19,110 nucleotides of DNA from an uncultured Marvinbryantia sp. (GCA_937915375.1 CALDMO010000025.1:1-19110), one strand, 5' to 3'; numbered from the stretch's first letter, positions 1 to 8,409 are shown. A program made the numbers and translations. The notes: generated by a model from the sequence alone, not told the origin.

Positions 1-908
1 TAGGAACGATTTCCAGTTTTCTGTTGTATTCCAAGCAGTTCACAAGACCGTTTGTGGATATTGCGAATATTTACAATAATTTTCAGACTGCGGTGGCAGG
101 TGCGGAACGTATATTGGAAATTTTCGATGAGGCGCAGGAGCCGGAAGACAGACCGGATGCACATAATTTGACGAAGATTCGAGGAGAGATTGATTTTAAA
201 GATGTTTCATTCGGATATACGGAAGAAAAGCAGGTGTTAAAACATATTGATCTGCATATTAAAGCCGGAACGCGCGTGGCGGTGGTGGGACCGACCGGAT
301 CCGGTAAGACGACGCTGATCAATTTGCTGACAAGATTTTATGATGTGACGGAAGGTGCGATTCTGCTGGATGGATGTGATCTGCGTGATTACCGGATGCG
401 TGATCTGCGCGACGCCTTTGGCGTGGTACTGCAGGATACGGCTTTGTTCGGCGGAACAATCCGTGAAAACATCAGCTATGGAAGAGAAAATGTGCCGTTA
501 TCTGAGGTGGAAGCGGCTGCAAAGACATCCGGTGCGGACAGCTTTATTCGTCGTTTGCCGAAAGGGTATGATACCGTTTTAAAACGGGGCGGCGCGGAGC
601 TGAGTCAGGGAGAAAGACAGCTTTTGACGATCGCCAGAGCAGTGCTTTCACAAGCACCGATCATGATTTTAGATGAAGCGACCAGTTCTGTTGATACAGT
701 GACTGAGCAGCATATCCGTAAGGCAATGCTGACTGTGACCAAAGGGCGCACATCCTTTTTGATTGCGCATCGGCTTTCGACGATTCGCGATTCGGATCTG
801 ATTCTTTTGATCAGGGACGGAGAGATTGCGGAAAAAGGTAATCACGAAGAATTGATGGCGCTGAACGGCGAATATGCGCAGATGTACCGCACACAGATGG
901 GAGTATAG
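1..908 (+). CDS. ABC transporter ATP-binding/permease protein, 3' part only
   Basis: This is the C-terminal part of an exporter-type ABC half-transporter, in which ATP hydrolysis drives transport across the membrane. The frame is open to the window edge (first full codon at 3), so the TTG at 24 is not a real start. Numbering from that TTG, residues 1-35 are the end of the last transmembrane helix and the linker (AGAERI...EIFDE), and the rest is the nucleotide-binding domain. It has Walker A GPTGSGKTT (89-97), the Q-loop in VVLQD (Q137), the signature LSQGE (193-197), Walker B IMILDEAT (213-220) and the H-loop His249. All catalytic motifs are intact. The LysR gene follows after 11 bases, so the two are probably co-transcribed. 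Many such proteins work as heterodimers, and a partner may lie upstream. The substrate cannot be read from this piece; multidrug, lipid or peptide export are all possible. Confidence 0.95.
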   Translation, partial: GTISSFLLYSKQFTRPFVDIANIYNNFQTAVAGAERILEIFDEAQEPEDRPDAHNLTKIRGEIDFKDVSFGYTEEKQVLKHIDLHIKAGTRVAVVGPTGSGKTTLINLLTRFYDVTEGAILLDGCDLRDYRMRDLRDAFGVVLQDTALFGGTIRENISYGRENVPLSEVEAAAKTSGADSFIRRLPKGYDTVLKRGGAELSQGERQLLTIARAVLSQAPIMILDEATSSVDTVTEQHIRKAMLTVTKGRTSFLIAHRLSTIRDSDLILLIRDGEIAEKGNHEELMALNGEYAQMYRTQMGV

Positions 909-919
909 AGGAGTAGGAA

Positions 920-1810
920 ATGACGACGAACCAGTTAAAATATTTTATTGCGGTGGCTCAGTACCGGAGCTTTACTAAGGCGGCGAACCAGTATTTCATT
1001 TCGCAGACAGCGATCACTCAGCAGATACAGGCGCTGGAGGAGCAGATGGATGTGCAGTTGTTTGACCGCACAAAACGTCCGATTGGGCTGACGCCGGCCG
1101 GCAGTGTGTTTCTGACGGAAGCAAAAGCGGTGTTGGAGCGTATGCGTGTGGCAATGGAAAAGGTGCGTGAAGCGTCCACAGGGCTTGTGGGAACGGTGCG
1201 CATCGGCTATACGAAAGGATATGAGAGAAGTGATCTGTCGAATGTTCTGCGACAGTTTCATTTGGAGCATCCCAATATCTTGCTGAGTTGTTTCCGCAGT
1301 GACACGGACGCGCTGGCGGTTGGGCTTTTAAACCGTGATTATGATATTATTTTTACATGGGACAGTACGAATATCACGCAGGATCCGGAAGTGGAATATA
1401 AACTGTACGAGATGGCGCCGCTTGTGGTGGCTATGTACAGCAGTCATCCGCTGGCGAAAAAGGAGAGTTTAAACCGCCGGGATCTGCGTGATGAGGCGCT
1501 TCTGTTTATGACGCCGTCGAGCGATGGTGAGTCATACAGTGACGGTCATTTCATGAATTTGTATCAGCAGGCAGGATATTATCCAAATATCCTCTTCCGT
1601 TCTAATGATATTGAGAGTATACTGATGATGGTGGCAGCGGAGGAAGGGATTTCAATTTTGCCGTCATATGTAACTGAGAAATTGACAAATGCTGATAATC
1701 TGGCATTTGTCCCGCTGGTGGGGGAGGCAGAATACGAGCAGGTAATCTGTGTTTGGCGGAAAGATGACGATAATATTGCACTCCGGTATTTTCTGGAGAC
1801 AATAAAGTGA
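920..1810 (+). CDS. LysR-family transcriptional regulator
   Basis: A 296-residue LysR-type DNA-binding regulator of normal family length. Residues 1-60 form the winged helix-turn-helix, with the hallmark pattern LKYFIAVAQYRSFTKAA, then SQTAITQQIQALE and LFDRTKRP..LTPAG. Residues from about 90 to the end form the periplasmic-binding-protein-like effector domain (VGTVRIGYTKGYE at its start). AGGAG at 909-913 sets the ATG at 920. The gene sits between an ABC transporter and an L,D-transpeptidase with gaps of 11 and 12 bases. It is therefore transcribed with them rather than divergently from a target, which is the more common LysR arrangement. It may regulate its own operon or distant genes. The ligand is unknown; the effector domain shows no signature that I can assign to a specific inducer. 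Confidence 0.95.
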   Translation: MTTNQLKYFIAVAQYRSFTKAANQYFISQTAITQQIQALEEQMDVQLFDRTKRPIGLTPAGSVFLTEAKAVLERMRVAMEKVREASTGLVGTVRIGYTKGYERSDLSNVLRQFHLEHPNILLSCFRSDTDALAVGLLNRDYDIIFTWDSTNITQDPEVEYKLYEMAPLVVAMYSSHPLAKKESLNRRDLRDEALLFMTPSSDGESYSDGHFMNLYQQAGYYPNILFRSNDIESILMMVAAEEGISILPSYVTEKLTNADNLAFVPLVGEAEYEQVICVWRKDDDNIALRYFLETIK

Positions 1811-1822
1811 GGGGAGGTACAA

Positions 1823-3340
1823 ATGCGCGAAAGAAGAAGACAAAGAGAAATACGGCAGGAGCAGCAGGAAAAACAGAAAAGACGGAAGAAATGGCCGTGG
1901 CTGTGGGCAATCGGGATCGTTTTTTTGCTGATACTTTTGGCAGTAGGCGGTTATGTGGTCTATGATAAGGTGATGGATAGCCGTACGATGGGGTGCCGCG
2001 TGTCAGTATTCGGGCAGAATGTGTCTTGGATGACGGTAGATGAGGCAGCGATAAAAATTTCTAATGTATTTGCAGATACCAAGGTGGAATTTGTGGAAAA
2101 TGGAAAAAAGATTGCGGATAAAACACTTGGTGAGCTCGGTTTTTCTGTGAATCAGGAAAAGCTGACAGAACGTCTGACACAGTTGAAAGCAAAGCAGGAG
2201 CCGTGCAAGTTGTTTCTGGAAGAGATGAAAAACTATACGTTTGATTATGAAATTGTCACAGACGACACACCGGGAAAGTCTGCGGCAGCAGCTGTAAAGG
2301 CAGAGGCTGGGAGCGACAGAACCGAGTCGAAGGATGCGTATATTGTGTATGATGAAACAGAAGTCCAGTATAAAATTGTGCCGGACGAACTGGGAACCCA
2401 GATTGATGAGGAACGGCTTTTGAAAGAAGCGCAGGAGGAAATTCAGACAGCGCTGAAAGAAGAGTTGTTACATAAAAAGATTACGGTAGAGATTACGGAT
2501 AAATCTTATCAGAGAGCGGCAGTGACAAAGGATCAAGAGGAGCTGGTTTCGGAATTAAATGAACTAAATGGCAGACTGCAGGGCTATCTGGACGCAACGG
2601 TTACATATACGTTCGGTGATGTAACGGAGGTTGTGGATGCCGATACGATTCGTTCCTGGCTGATCGTTGACGGAAAAGAGATTTCACTGAATGAGGATTT
2701 AATCTGGGCACATATAGAAAACTTAAGTGCCAAGTACAATACTATGTATATTCCGAGATTTCTGGAAACATCAGATGGAGAAACTGTGGAAATCAGTAAT
2801 AATGAATATGGTTACTGGATTGATGAAGAAGGCGAATTCGCACAATTGAAGGCTGATCTTGAAGGCGGCATTCCGGTGACCAGAGAGCCGGTCTACAGTC
2901 AGAGAGGAATTGGCAGAAATGGTGTGGACGATCTGGTAAACGGATATGTGGAGATCAGCTTGTCAAAACAGCATCTATGGTTTTACAAAAACGGTGAGCT
3001 GGTTACAGAGACAGATGTCGTGACCGGAAAACCAGACGGCGGTATTAATAAGGAAACCGGTGAGAAAGAAAGCTGGGCGACCTATCAGGGCGCGTATCCG
3101 CTGGCATATAAAGAGCGTAACGCGGTACTAAGCAGTGATATTTACGGTTATGAAACGCCGGTAGAATATTGGATGCCGTTTGTGTATGGACAGGGCCTGC
3201 ATGACGCAGACTGGCAGCCTTCTTTTGGGGGCGACCGTTATTTGACGGCCGGAAGCCACGGATGTGTGAACTTGCCGCCAAGTCAGGCTGAGGTAATCTT
3301 TGAAAATATCGAAGAGGGCTGTCCGATTTTGATTTATTAA
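1823..3340 (+). CDS. membrane-anchored L,D-transpeptidase (YkuD) with PG-binding region
   Basis: A 505-residue cell-wall enzyme expected to form 3-3 (meso-DAP to meso-DAP) peptidoglycan cross-links or to attach proteins to stem peptides. The N terminus is very basic (residues 1-23), followed by one transmembrane segment (about 24-48), so the rest lies outside the membrane. Residues 60-340 resemble the repeated PG_binding_4 region usual in Firmicute L,D-transpeptidases. The YkuD domain covers about 373-505, with the catalytic signature H460 ... S478-H479-G480-C481-V-N-L-P; Cys481 is the nucleophile. GGGGAGG at 1811-1817 sets the ATG at 1823, only 12 bases after the LysR stop. It ends an ABC-LysR-Ldt operon and is followed by a strong hairpin terminator. 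The active site is complete. L,D-transpeptidases as a class are inhibited by carbapenems rather than penicillins. Confidence 0.93.
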   Translation: MRERRRQREIRQEQQEKQKRRKKWPWLWAIGIVFLLILLAVGGYVVYDKVMDSRTMGCRVSVFGQNVSWMTVDEAAIKISNVFADTKVEFVENGKKIADKTLGELGFSVNQEKLTERLTQLKAKQEPCKLFLEEMKNYTFDYEIVTDDTPGKSAAAAVKAEAGSDRTESKDAYIVYDETEVQYKIVPDELGTQIDEERLLKEAQEEIQTALKEELLHKKITVEITDKSYQRAAVTKDQEELVSELNELNGRLQGYLDATVTYTFGDVTEVVDADTIRSWLIVDGKEISLNEDLIWAHIENLSAKYNTMYIPRFLETSDGETVEISNNEYGYWIDEEGEFAQLKADLEGGIPVTREPVYSQRGIGRNGVDDLVNGYVEISLSKQHLWFYKNGELVTETDVVTGKPDGGINKETGEKESWATYQGAYPLAYKERNAVLSSDIYGYETPVEYWMPFVYGQGLHDADWQPSFGGDRYLTAGSHGCVNLPPSQAEVIFENIEEGCPILIY

Positions 3341-3362
3341 AGGGATTTTACGTTTGAGTGTA

Positions 3363-3414
3363 AAAGAGGGTATCGCAAAATCATCTGATTAAATGATTTT
3401 GTGATACCCTCTTT
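3363..3414. terminator. two-way Rho-independent terminator
   Basis: A 22-bp stem with one G-U pair: the left arm is 3363-3384, the 8-base loop 3385-3392 and the right arm 3393-3414. The arm ends are A-rich and T-rich, so it can serve both the L,D-transpeptidase operon (+) and the methyltransferase gene (-), which converge here. Confidence 0.9.
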
Positions 3415-3430
3415 CTGTTTGGGGAATCTG

Positions 3431-4192
3431 TTATTCCATACATTCAAACAAAAACATTTCATCTTTATCGCTTGTTGCAATTTCTTTGGAAAAGGATGAG
3501 TATGTTTTAATTTTTGAAAAACCTATCTCGTTTAAATATTGTTCCATTTCTCCAAATTTATAAAGGTGAGTTTGAAAATCCATTTGTTCATTTTGGACAA
3601 GTGTATCTCCGTCATATAATTCGTAAATTCCAGGTGAAAATTGAGTTTGGCTCTGTACATCATAATGATTTTTGGTTTTTAGGATTAATTTATGCCCATC
3701 TTTTGTTTCCTTTACAACATTTATTCTATATTCTGTGTCCTCTTGGCATATGTTCGCTACTGTGTCAACAGCAAAAACTAATTTGCCGTTTGAGGCTAAC
3801 ATCGTTTTTAACATACTTAAAATTTTTTTGCACAAATCAATATCCGTAAATAAAGAGACGGAACCAGATGTAATAAAAATATAATCGAACTTTTCCTCAG
3901 AAGAATATTCTAAAAGATCCGCCTGAATAACTTTGGCATTTGGTTGCTTTTTTATTAATTTTTGAAGCATCTCTTGGGATAAATCAATGCCAAAAATGTT
4001 TAGCTGTTTTTTCATAAATGGGATAAGAAAACGTCCACTTCCACATAGAGGCTCTAAAATTTTCATTCCCTGTTTTGCATAAGACAAATAAAAATTTAGT
4101 TCATCTTTTGGTGCGTCTTTATGCAGTATTTCATATAGCTCGGTACACAAACTTCCATAGTAATTTTTTTTGATTTTATTTAATGAATTCAT
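3431..4192 (-). CDS. class I SAM-dependent methyltransferase
   Basis: A 253-residue cytosolic methyltransferase with a Rossmann-like fold that uses S-adenosylmethionine. Motif I is ILEPLCGSGRF (residues 45-55). The acidic end of strand 2 is GIDLS (D70), and QADLLEY (D92) and FDYIFITSG follow in the expected order. AAAAGGAGC at 4199-4207 on the minus strand sets the ATG at 4192. The gene is clearly more AT-rich than the L,D-transpeptidase and LTA-synthase-like genes around it, and it is enclosed by two terminators, which suggests separate acquisition. It lies downstream of the LTA-synthase-like gene on the same strand, but a terminator lies between them. Nothing in the sequence identifies the substrate; the general family includes small-molecule and tRNA methyltransferases. 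Confidence 0.88.
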   Translation of the reverse strand: MNSLNKIKKNYYGSLCTELYEILHKDAPKDELNFYLSYAKQGMKILEPLCGSGRFLIPFMKKQLNIFGIDLSQEMLQKLIKKQPNAKVIQADLLEYSSEEKFDYIFITSGSVSLFTDIDLCKKILSMLKTMLASNGKLVFAVDTVANICQEDTEYRINVVKETKDGHKLILKTKNHYDVQSQTQFSPGIYELYDGDTLVQNEQMDFQTHLYKFGEMEQYLNEIGFSKIKTYSSFSKEIATSDKDEMFLFECME

Positions 4193-4227
4193 AGTGAAGC
4201 TCCTTTTGAAATTTTTATTATCAAATA

Positions 4228-4261
4228 AAAGGAATCTGCCTATGCTTAAACAGATCCCTTT
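4228..4261 (-). terminator. Rho-independent terminator of the LTA-synthase-like gene
   Basis: Read on the minus strand, AAAGGGATCTG pairs with CAGATTCCTTT (11 bp with one G-U pair) around a 12-base loop (4239-4250). It is followed by a T-rich tail near 4218-4228. It lies 42 bases after the stop of the gene ending at 4304 and just ahead of the methyltransferase ribosome binding site. Confidence 0.85.
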
Positions 4262-4303
4262 GTGTTTATTGGTAATATTGGGTTAAATGCTTATAATCCG
4301 TAT

Positions 4304-6376
4304 CTATTCCCTGTAAATATACGGTTCGGAACAACTTAAATTTCCCTGACACACAACAATTTCATCTCCATCTTTCAACTTTACATTTTCTAGCTTTAGG
4401 GTGCCGGAATTGTAGTATAAGGTAGAACATTTATCTCCGTTGATTGTTACCTTACTGTAATTTGTGAAGTTAGAGCCGAAAATCTTCACATCTCCGGTTG
4501 CATCTATGATGATATTGTTGACGGTTACCGGACGAATGCCCATTTGCAATTCTGTTGCGGCATAAGGATTTATGCCATTGTAACAGAGGCGGTCTCCGTA
4601 AAGAATATCGTATTCCAATTCCGAAAGACCTTCCAGGTATTCTTCCTGCGTGACTTCCTGTTCGCGCAGTAAACGGTGATAATTCTGATGATAAGCATTG
4701 ATGGCGCCGTTTTGAATGCCGATTTTTTCCAGAATCGCAGAGCTGAGGTCAAACGCTTCCATATTGCGGTCGTCAAAAACAAGTCCCATGTTATTCCAAA
4801 TAAAATATTCTGTGTGATAGATTGTACCTGCCACGAAATCATCATCACTTAAGTCCAGACTCGGACAATGATCGCCGTACATCACAAGAATCGTATCTTC
4901 ATTAAACTTCTGCAGGGCTTCCAGTAATTCGTCGATAAACTGATCCATTTCGTACAGCTGATTGACATAGTAAGTAATCTGATTGAGATATCCTTCATCG
5001 TCTACGGTTTCGCTGGAAACATCAATATGTTTTTCATAAACCAGATTTGGATCATTTGGGTAGCTCCCGTGTCCCTGAACGGAAACGGCAAATACAAAAT
5101 CCTGTTTCTCAGTAGAAGTAAGGATATTTTGTATTTCTCCGGTCAAAACCTTATCTTTTGCCCAGCCCATTGGCGTATAGTCCTGTGGATGCATATATTC
5201 TACGGAAGTGAAGGTATCAAAGCCCATGTTGGTATAGACTCTGTTGCGCTCATAAAAGTCACCGTCATTGTTATGCAGAGCATGTGCGGTGTATCCGTTT
5301 TCCTTTAGATTATAGGCAATCGTTTCACAGGTGGTATCTCGCATGACAGTTTTATACGGATATTCTCCGGCGCCGAAGTCATCGATATTCATGCCGGTCA
5401 GCACTTCAAATTCTGTATTTACGGTACCGGCGCCGATGACCGGCACATTCAGATAGCCAGAGCCGCATGTTTCCAACAGTTGTGTAAAATTCGGCAGTGG
5501 GTTTTCTGAAAAAACGAAATCCTTTAAGCGGTTTACATCAAAGAAAGATTCCAGCTGCACAAAGATTATATTCGGATGTTCGGTTGTTTTGCGTACCGGC
5601 GCAATGGCTTCGCTTTCTGTTTCATAAGGTTCTGTGATCTGTTCAATACGATTTTCAGAATAATCTTTCGGCTTTCCGATGCCGACGTCGATTACGGTAA
5701 AAGAGAAGCAGTAGGCAAAGCCGTTTTTCAAATAAGATTGCGACAGCTCGGTAAATTCGGTCTGTACGGCTCCGGTTTCCCAACCAAGAAGAAAGCTTCC
5801 CCAGGTAAGTGCGAATCCTCCACCGATAATTAAAAGTGATTTCATAAAAGAAATCCGTTTTTTTACGGCGGGTGCCCGCAAGATCAGGAAAATAATACTG
5901 ATTAATACCAGTGCCAGCAGAGCAATGATGCAGAGAATACCAAAGAAGTTGATATATTTTCCAACGATATCAAAAGCATCATTTAACAGACGCAGATCGT
6001 TTCCGGTCAGCGGTGTGACGCGGAAAAACAGAACGATAAAATTTGCGATTCCGGCAATCGACCAGAGTACGGCGATGATAAAGACCATACAGAGTTGTTT
6101 GCGAAACAGCAGCGCCAGTGAGAATGAGGAACACAGAATCATTACGTTGCACAGAAAACCAAGCGGATTCTGGATCAGAAATTGAAACCCACCTAGGAGA
6201 GACTGGTGGTTCATGCACTCGAAAGCCAAAATCATTAGAACAGGCAGGATGATAAAAGAAAATCCATAGCCGATAAATCGCTTCTGATTTTGATATTTGT
6301 CCAGAAAAGCCATAAAACGATCGAGGGTTCTCAAAATGTTTGTCTTTATTTTTTTGAAAAAAAGTAGTGATTTCAT
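4304..6376 (-). CDS. LTA-synthase-like sulfatase-fold membrane enzyme with C-terminal TIG-like domain
   Basis: A 690-residue membrane enzyme of the LtaS/MdoB-like alkaline-phosphatase superfamily. Members typically transfer glycerol phosphate from phosphatidylglycerol onto lipoteichoic acid or glycans outside the cell. Five transmembrane helices lie at about 33-52, 68-90, 95-117, 142-166 and 178-198. The sulfatase-type domain starts near 268 (NIIFVQLESFF, Glu276 as metal ligand). It continues with GAGTVNTEFEVLTG (probable nucleophile Thr318), VQGHGSYP (His436) and MYGDHCP (Asp502, His503). Residues from about 612 to 690 form an extra beta-rich module resembling IPT/TIG domains (KIFGSNFTNY...VTINGD), which classical LtaS lacks. 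I chose the ATG at 6376, which has GAGG about 6 bases upstream. A TTG at 6403 in the same frame would add 9 residues but starts too near the predicted transcription start. Substrate specificity (LTA versus another phosphoglycerol acceptor) is not settled by the sequence. Confidence 0.92.
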   Translation of the reverse strand: MKSLLFFKKIKTNILRTLDRFMAFLDKYQNQKRFIGYGFSFIILPVLMILAFECMNHQSLLGGFQFLIQNPLGFLCNVMILCSSFSLALLFRKQLCMVFIIAVLWSIAGIANFIVLFFRVTPLTGNDLRLLNDAFDIVGKYINFFGILCIIALLALVLISIIFLILRAPAVKKRISFMKSLLIIGGGFALTWGSFLLGWETGAVQTEFTELSQSYLKNGFAYCFSFTVIDVGIGKPKDYSENRIEQITEPYETESEAIAPVRKTTEHPNIIFVQLESFFDVNRLKDFVFSENPLPNFTQLLETCGSGYLNVPVIGAGTVNTEFEVLTGMNIDDFGAGEYPYKTVMRDTTCETIAYNLKENGYTAHALHNNDGDFYERNRVYTNMGFDTFTSVEYMHPQDYTPMGWAKDKVLTGEIQNILTSTEKQDFVFAVSVQGHGSYPNDPNLVYEKHIDVSSETVDDEGYLNQITYYVNQLYEMDQFIDELLEALQKFNEDTILVMYGDHCPSLDLSDDDFVAGTIYHTEYFIWNNMGLVFDDRNMEAFDLSSAILEKIGIQNGAINAYHQNYHRLLREQEVTQEEYLEGLSELEYDILYGDRLCYNGINPYAATELQMGIRPVTVNNIIIDATGDVKIFGSNFTNYSKVTINGDKCSTLYYNSGTLKLENVKLKDGDEIVVCQGNLSCSEPYIYRE

Positions 6377-6423
6377 GAATACCTCATTTATTCGAGAGTA
6401 CAATTGATAGTGTTTCTCCTTTA

Positions 6424-6452
6424 TATATACTCATGTCAGAGACAAATGTCAA
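6424..6452 (-). promoter_or_regulatory. sigma-A promoter of the LTA-synthase-like gene
   Basis: On the minus strand TTGACA (6447-6452) is a perfect -35, followed by a 17-base spacer and TATATA (6424-6429). The predicted start is near 6417, which supports the ATG at 6376 as the translation start. A small dyad TGTC-AGA-GACA (6434-6444) sits inside the spacer. Confidence 0.8.
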
Positions 6453-6543
6453 ATACAAGAATCGAGAATTTTCCCGTAAAAATTGCACATTTTGAACAGT
6501 TTTTTCCGATTTGGAAAAATGTGTAGAAAAATAAGTTCTTTGC

Positions 6544-6572
6544 TTGTAATCAGAAGCGCTTGGTGCGATAAT
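6544..6572 (+). promoter_or_regulatory. probable promoter of the first MATE gene with an AAGCGCTT dyad in the spacer
   Basis: TTGTAA (6544-6549), a 17-base spacer and GATAAT (6567-6572) match a sigma-A promoter in spacing. The spacer contains the perfect palindrome AAGCGCTT (6554-6561), the core of many LacI-family operators. Transcription would begin near 6578, after the ATG at 6571, which favours the ATG at 6598 as the gene start. Confidence 0.5.
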
Positions 6573-6597
6573 GCTAGTGAAGAGGGAGATGAGAGTC

Positions 6598-7944
6598 ATG
6601 ACAAAAGATATGACAGTCGGCAATCCGCTGCGGCTGATTCTGAGCTTTTCGATACCGCTGATTTTTGGAAATATTTTTCAGCAGCTGTACAATATGGCGG
6701 ATTCTATAATAGTGGGAAGGGTTATCGGACTGAATGCGCTGACTGCGGTTGGGGCAAGCTCGGCAATCATATTTTTGATCGTGGGCTTTACGATCGGTAC
6801 ATGCAGCGGACTTGGTATTCCAATCGCGTTGCAGTTCGGTGCGAAAGATTATAAACGAATGCGGATGTTCGTATATAATTCCGCATATCTGGCGGTTGTG
6901 CTGGCGATCATTATAACGGCAGTGACCTCATTTTTATGTGATGATCTGCTGCGGATGATGAAAACGCCGCAGGAGATTTTTGATGATGCTTATAAGTATA
7001 TGCTGGTAATCTGTCTGGGCATTCCGTTTACGTTTCTGTACAATACCTGTTCTGCGATCATTCGGGCGCTGGGCGATTCGCGGACGCCGTTTTATTTTTT
7101 GCTGCTCTCTACAATCGTTAATATTGTACTGGATCTGTTCTTTATTTTGGTATTGCATACCGGGGTAGAGGGGGCGGCGCTTGCGACGATTCTGGCACAG
7201 GGGCTGTCTGGCGTGATCTGCTTTTGGTATATGAAAAAACGGTATGAGATTTTACAGGGAAAGCCCGAGGAGCGGGCACCGGATAAAATCTGTCTTCGGA
7301 CGCTGCTGTTTAATTCGGTGCCGATGGGTTTGCAGTCCTCCGTGACTGCGATCGGTTCTATTATGCTGCAGAGCGCGGTGAATATGCTGGATGCGGTGTA
7401 CGTTTCCGCATATGCGGCTGTAATGAAGGTGAACCAGCTTTCGATGTGTCCGTATGAGGCTGTGGCGACCGCCTGCGCGACGATGGGCGGACAGAATCTG
7501 GGAGCCGGAAAACTTGATCGTATCAAAAAGGGATTGTACAGTGGGATCGGCATTTGTTTTATGTATTCGATATTGATCGGCATTGTGCTGGTGACGAGCG
7601 GTTCTGTGATTGCATGGCTGTTTATAGACCGCAATGAGACGGCAGTGCTGGGGGCAGTGCAGCAGTATTTTGGGTATGCAGGATTTTTCTTTTGGCTTCT
7701 GGCTATCCTGAATTGCACGCGTATGACAATTCAGGGACTTGGTTACAGTGGGATTGCAATTTTTGCGGGCTGTGCGGAACTGCTGGCGCGAGCTGTGATG
7801 TCTCTGTTTGTCATTCCTGTATTTGGATATACGGCGGTCTGTTTTACCAATCCGCTTGCATGGCTGGCGGCGGTTCTTGTTGTTGTGCCGGTATTTTTCG
7901 GAATTATCCGCAAGTATGAACGGCAAGTAAAAATAAGGGGATAG
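6598..7944 (+). CDS. MATE family efflux transporter
   Basis: A 448-residue multidrug-and-toxin-extrusion type transporter, expected to have 12 transmembrane helices and to export organic cations or other small molecules using Na+ or H+. It has the family's typical start (NPLRLILSFSIPLIFGNIFQQLYN is the first helix region) followed by DSIIVGR and ALTAVGASS. The two-fold pseudo-repeat is seen in the second half (NQLSMCPYEAVATACATMGGQNLGAG). Length is normal for MATE proteins. GAGGGAG at 6582-6588, 9 bases before the ATG at 6598, decides the start; an upstream in-frame ATG at 6571 lies outside the predicted transcript. The small FakA-like gene follows after 63 bases with no terminator between, so they probably share a message. 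The substrate cannot be inferred. Confidence 0.93.
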   Translation: MTKDMTVGNPLRLILSFSIPLIFGNIFQQLYNMADSIIVGRVIGLNALTAVGASSAIIFLIVGFTIGTCSGLGIPIALQFGAKDYKRMRMFVYNSAYLAVVLAIIITAVTSFLCDDLLRMMKTPQEIFDDAYKYMLVICLGIPFTFLYNTCSAIIRALGDSRTPFYFLLLSTIVNIVLDLFFILVLHTGVEGAALATILAQGLSGVICFWYMKKRYEILQGKPEERAPDKICLRTLLFNSVPMGLQSSVTAIGSIMLQSAVNMLDAVYVSAYAAVMKVNQLSMCPYEAVATACATMGGQNLGAGKLDRIKKGLYSGIGICFMYSILIGIVLVTSGSVIAWLFIDRNETAVLGAVQQYFGYAGFFFWLLAILNCTRMTIQGLGYSGIAIFAGCAELLARAVMSLFVIPVFGYTAVCFTNPLAWLAAVLVVVPVFFGIIRKYERQVKIRG

Positions 7945-8007
7945 AGGAAGAAAATTGCCATGGAAACGGCTGATAAATAATGAAATGAAATCAAGGAGGG
8001 AATCAAT

Positions 8008-8259
8008 ATGTTAGAATTTCGGTATGACACACAGCTGCTGATCGAAGGAGAAGATTTGGATGAGGATGTGATCAGTGATTATTTTACGGAACATTTTAAA
8101 GGAGACTGCCTGCTGGCGGTAGGTGATGAGGAATTGATTAAGATACATTTTCATACGAACGAGCCTTGGGATGTGCTGAAATATTGCGCATCGCTGGGAG
8201 AAATTCATGATATTGTTATTGAGGATATGGACAGACAGGCGAGAGGCCTGCAGGGGTAA
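8008..8259 (+). CDS. small protein resembling the middle domain of fatty-acid kinase FakA (YloV)
   Basis: An 83-residue protein that resembles one internal segment of FakA/YloV-type DAK2 proteins, not a whole kinase. The match is a pattern: F-Y-x-T near the start, LIEGEDLDED, a V/VGD element (LAVGDEE), then KIHFHTNEP (His47 and His49), and GEIHDIVIEDM at the end. In FakA this segment carries HxHT residues that, with a Cys in the Y-C-T-E motif, hold a metal ion. Here the Cys position reads Asp (Tyr6-Asp7-Thr8). The ATP-binding DAK2 domain and the fatty-acid-carrier-facing end are absent. AAGGAGGG at 7993-8000 is a very strong ribosome binding site for the ATG at 8008, and a terminator follows, so this looks like a real free-standing gene. 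Its role is unknown; a regulatory or partner protein for a kinase elsewhere is possible. Confidence 0.75.
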   Translation: MLEFRYDTQLLIEGEDLDEDVISDYFTEHFKGDCLLAVGDEELIKIHFHTNEPWDVLKYCASLGEIHDIVIEDMDRQARGLQG

Positions 8260-8284
8260 AGGTATCGTTGATAGCGGATAACAG

Positions 8285-8325
8285 GGTGTAAAGTTTTATC
8301 ATATGATAAGGCATTACACCTTTTT
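8285..8325 (+). terminator. Rho-independent terminator after the FakA-like gene
   Basis: The outer stem GGTGTAA (8285-8291) pairs with TTACACC (8314-8320). Inside it lies the perfect palindrome TTATCATATGATAA (8296-8309). TTTTT follows at 8321-8325. It ends the MATE/FakA-like transcript. Confidence 0.88.
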
Positions 8326-8409
8326 AATTTTATAAAAACACATGGTGATAGGAAATAAGTCATGATAAAATAGGATTTAAGATAAAAATTTGCAGGAGGA
8401 AGAAACGAT

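Noticed and set aside
24..26. TTG as a start codon for the ABC transporter gene
   Set aside because: The frame is open to the window edge with typical transporter sequence before it, so the gene is simply cut by the window.
6376..6403. TTG at 6403 as start of the LTA-synthase-like gene
   Set aside because: It lies only about 14 bases from the predicted transcription start, and the ATG at 6376 has a well-spaced GAGG.
7092..7926. Long minus-strand open frames across the MATE gene
   Set aside because: They are shadows of the coding strand with no ribosome binding site, odd composition and no family pattern.
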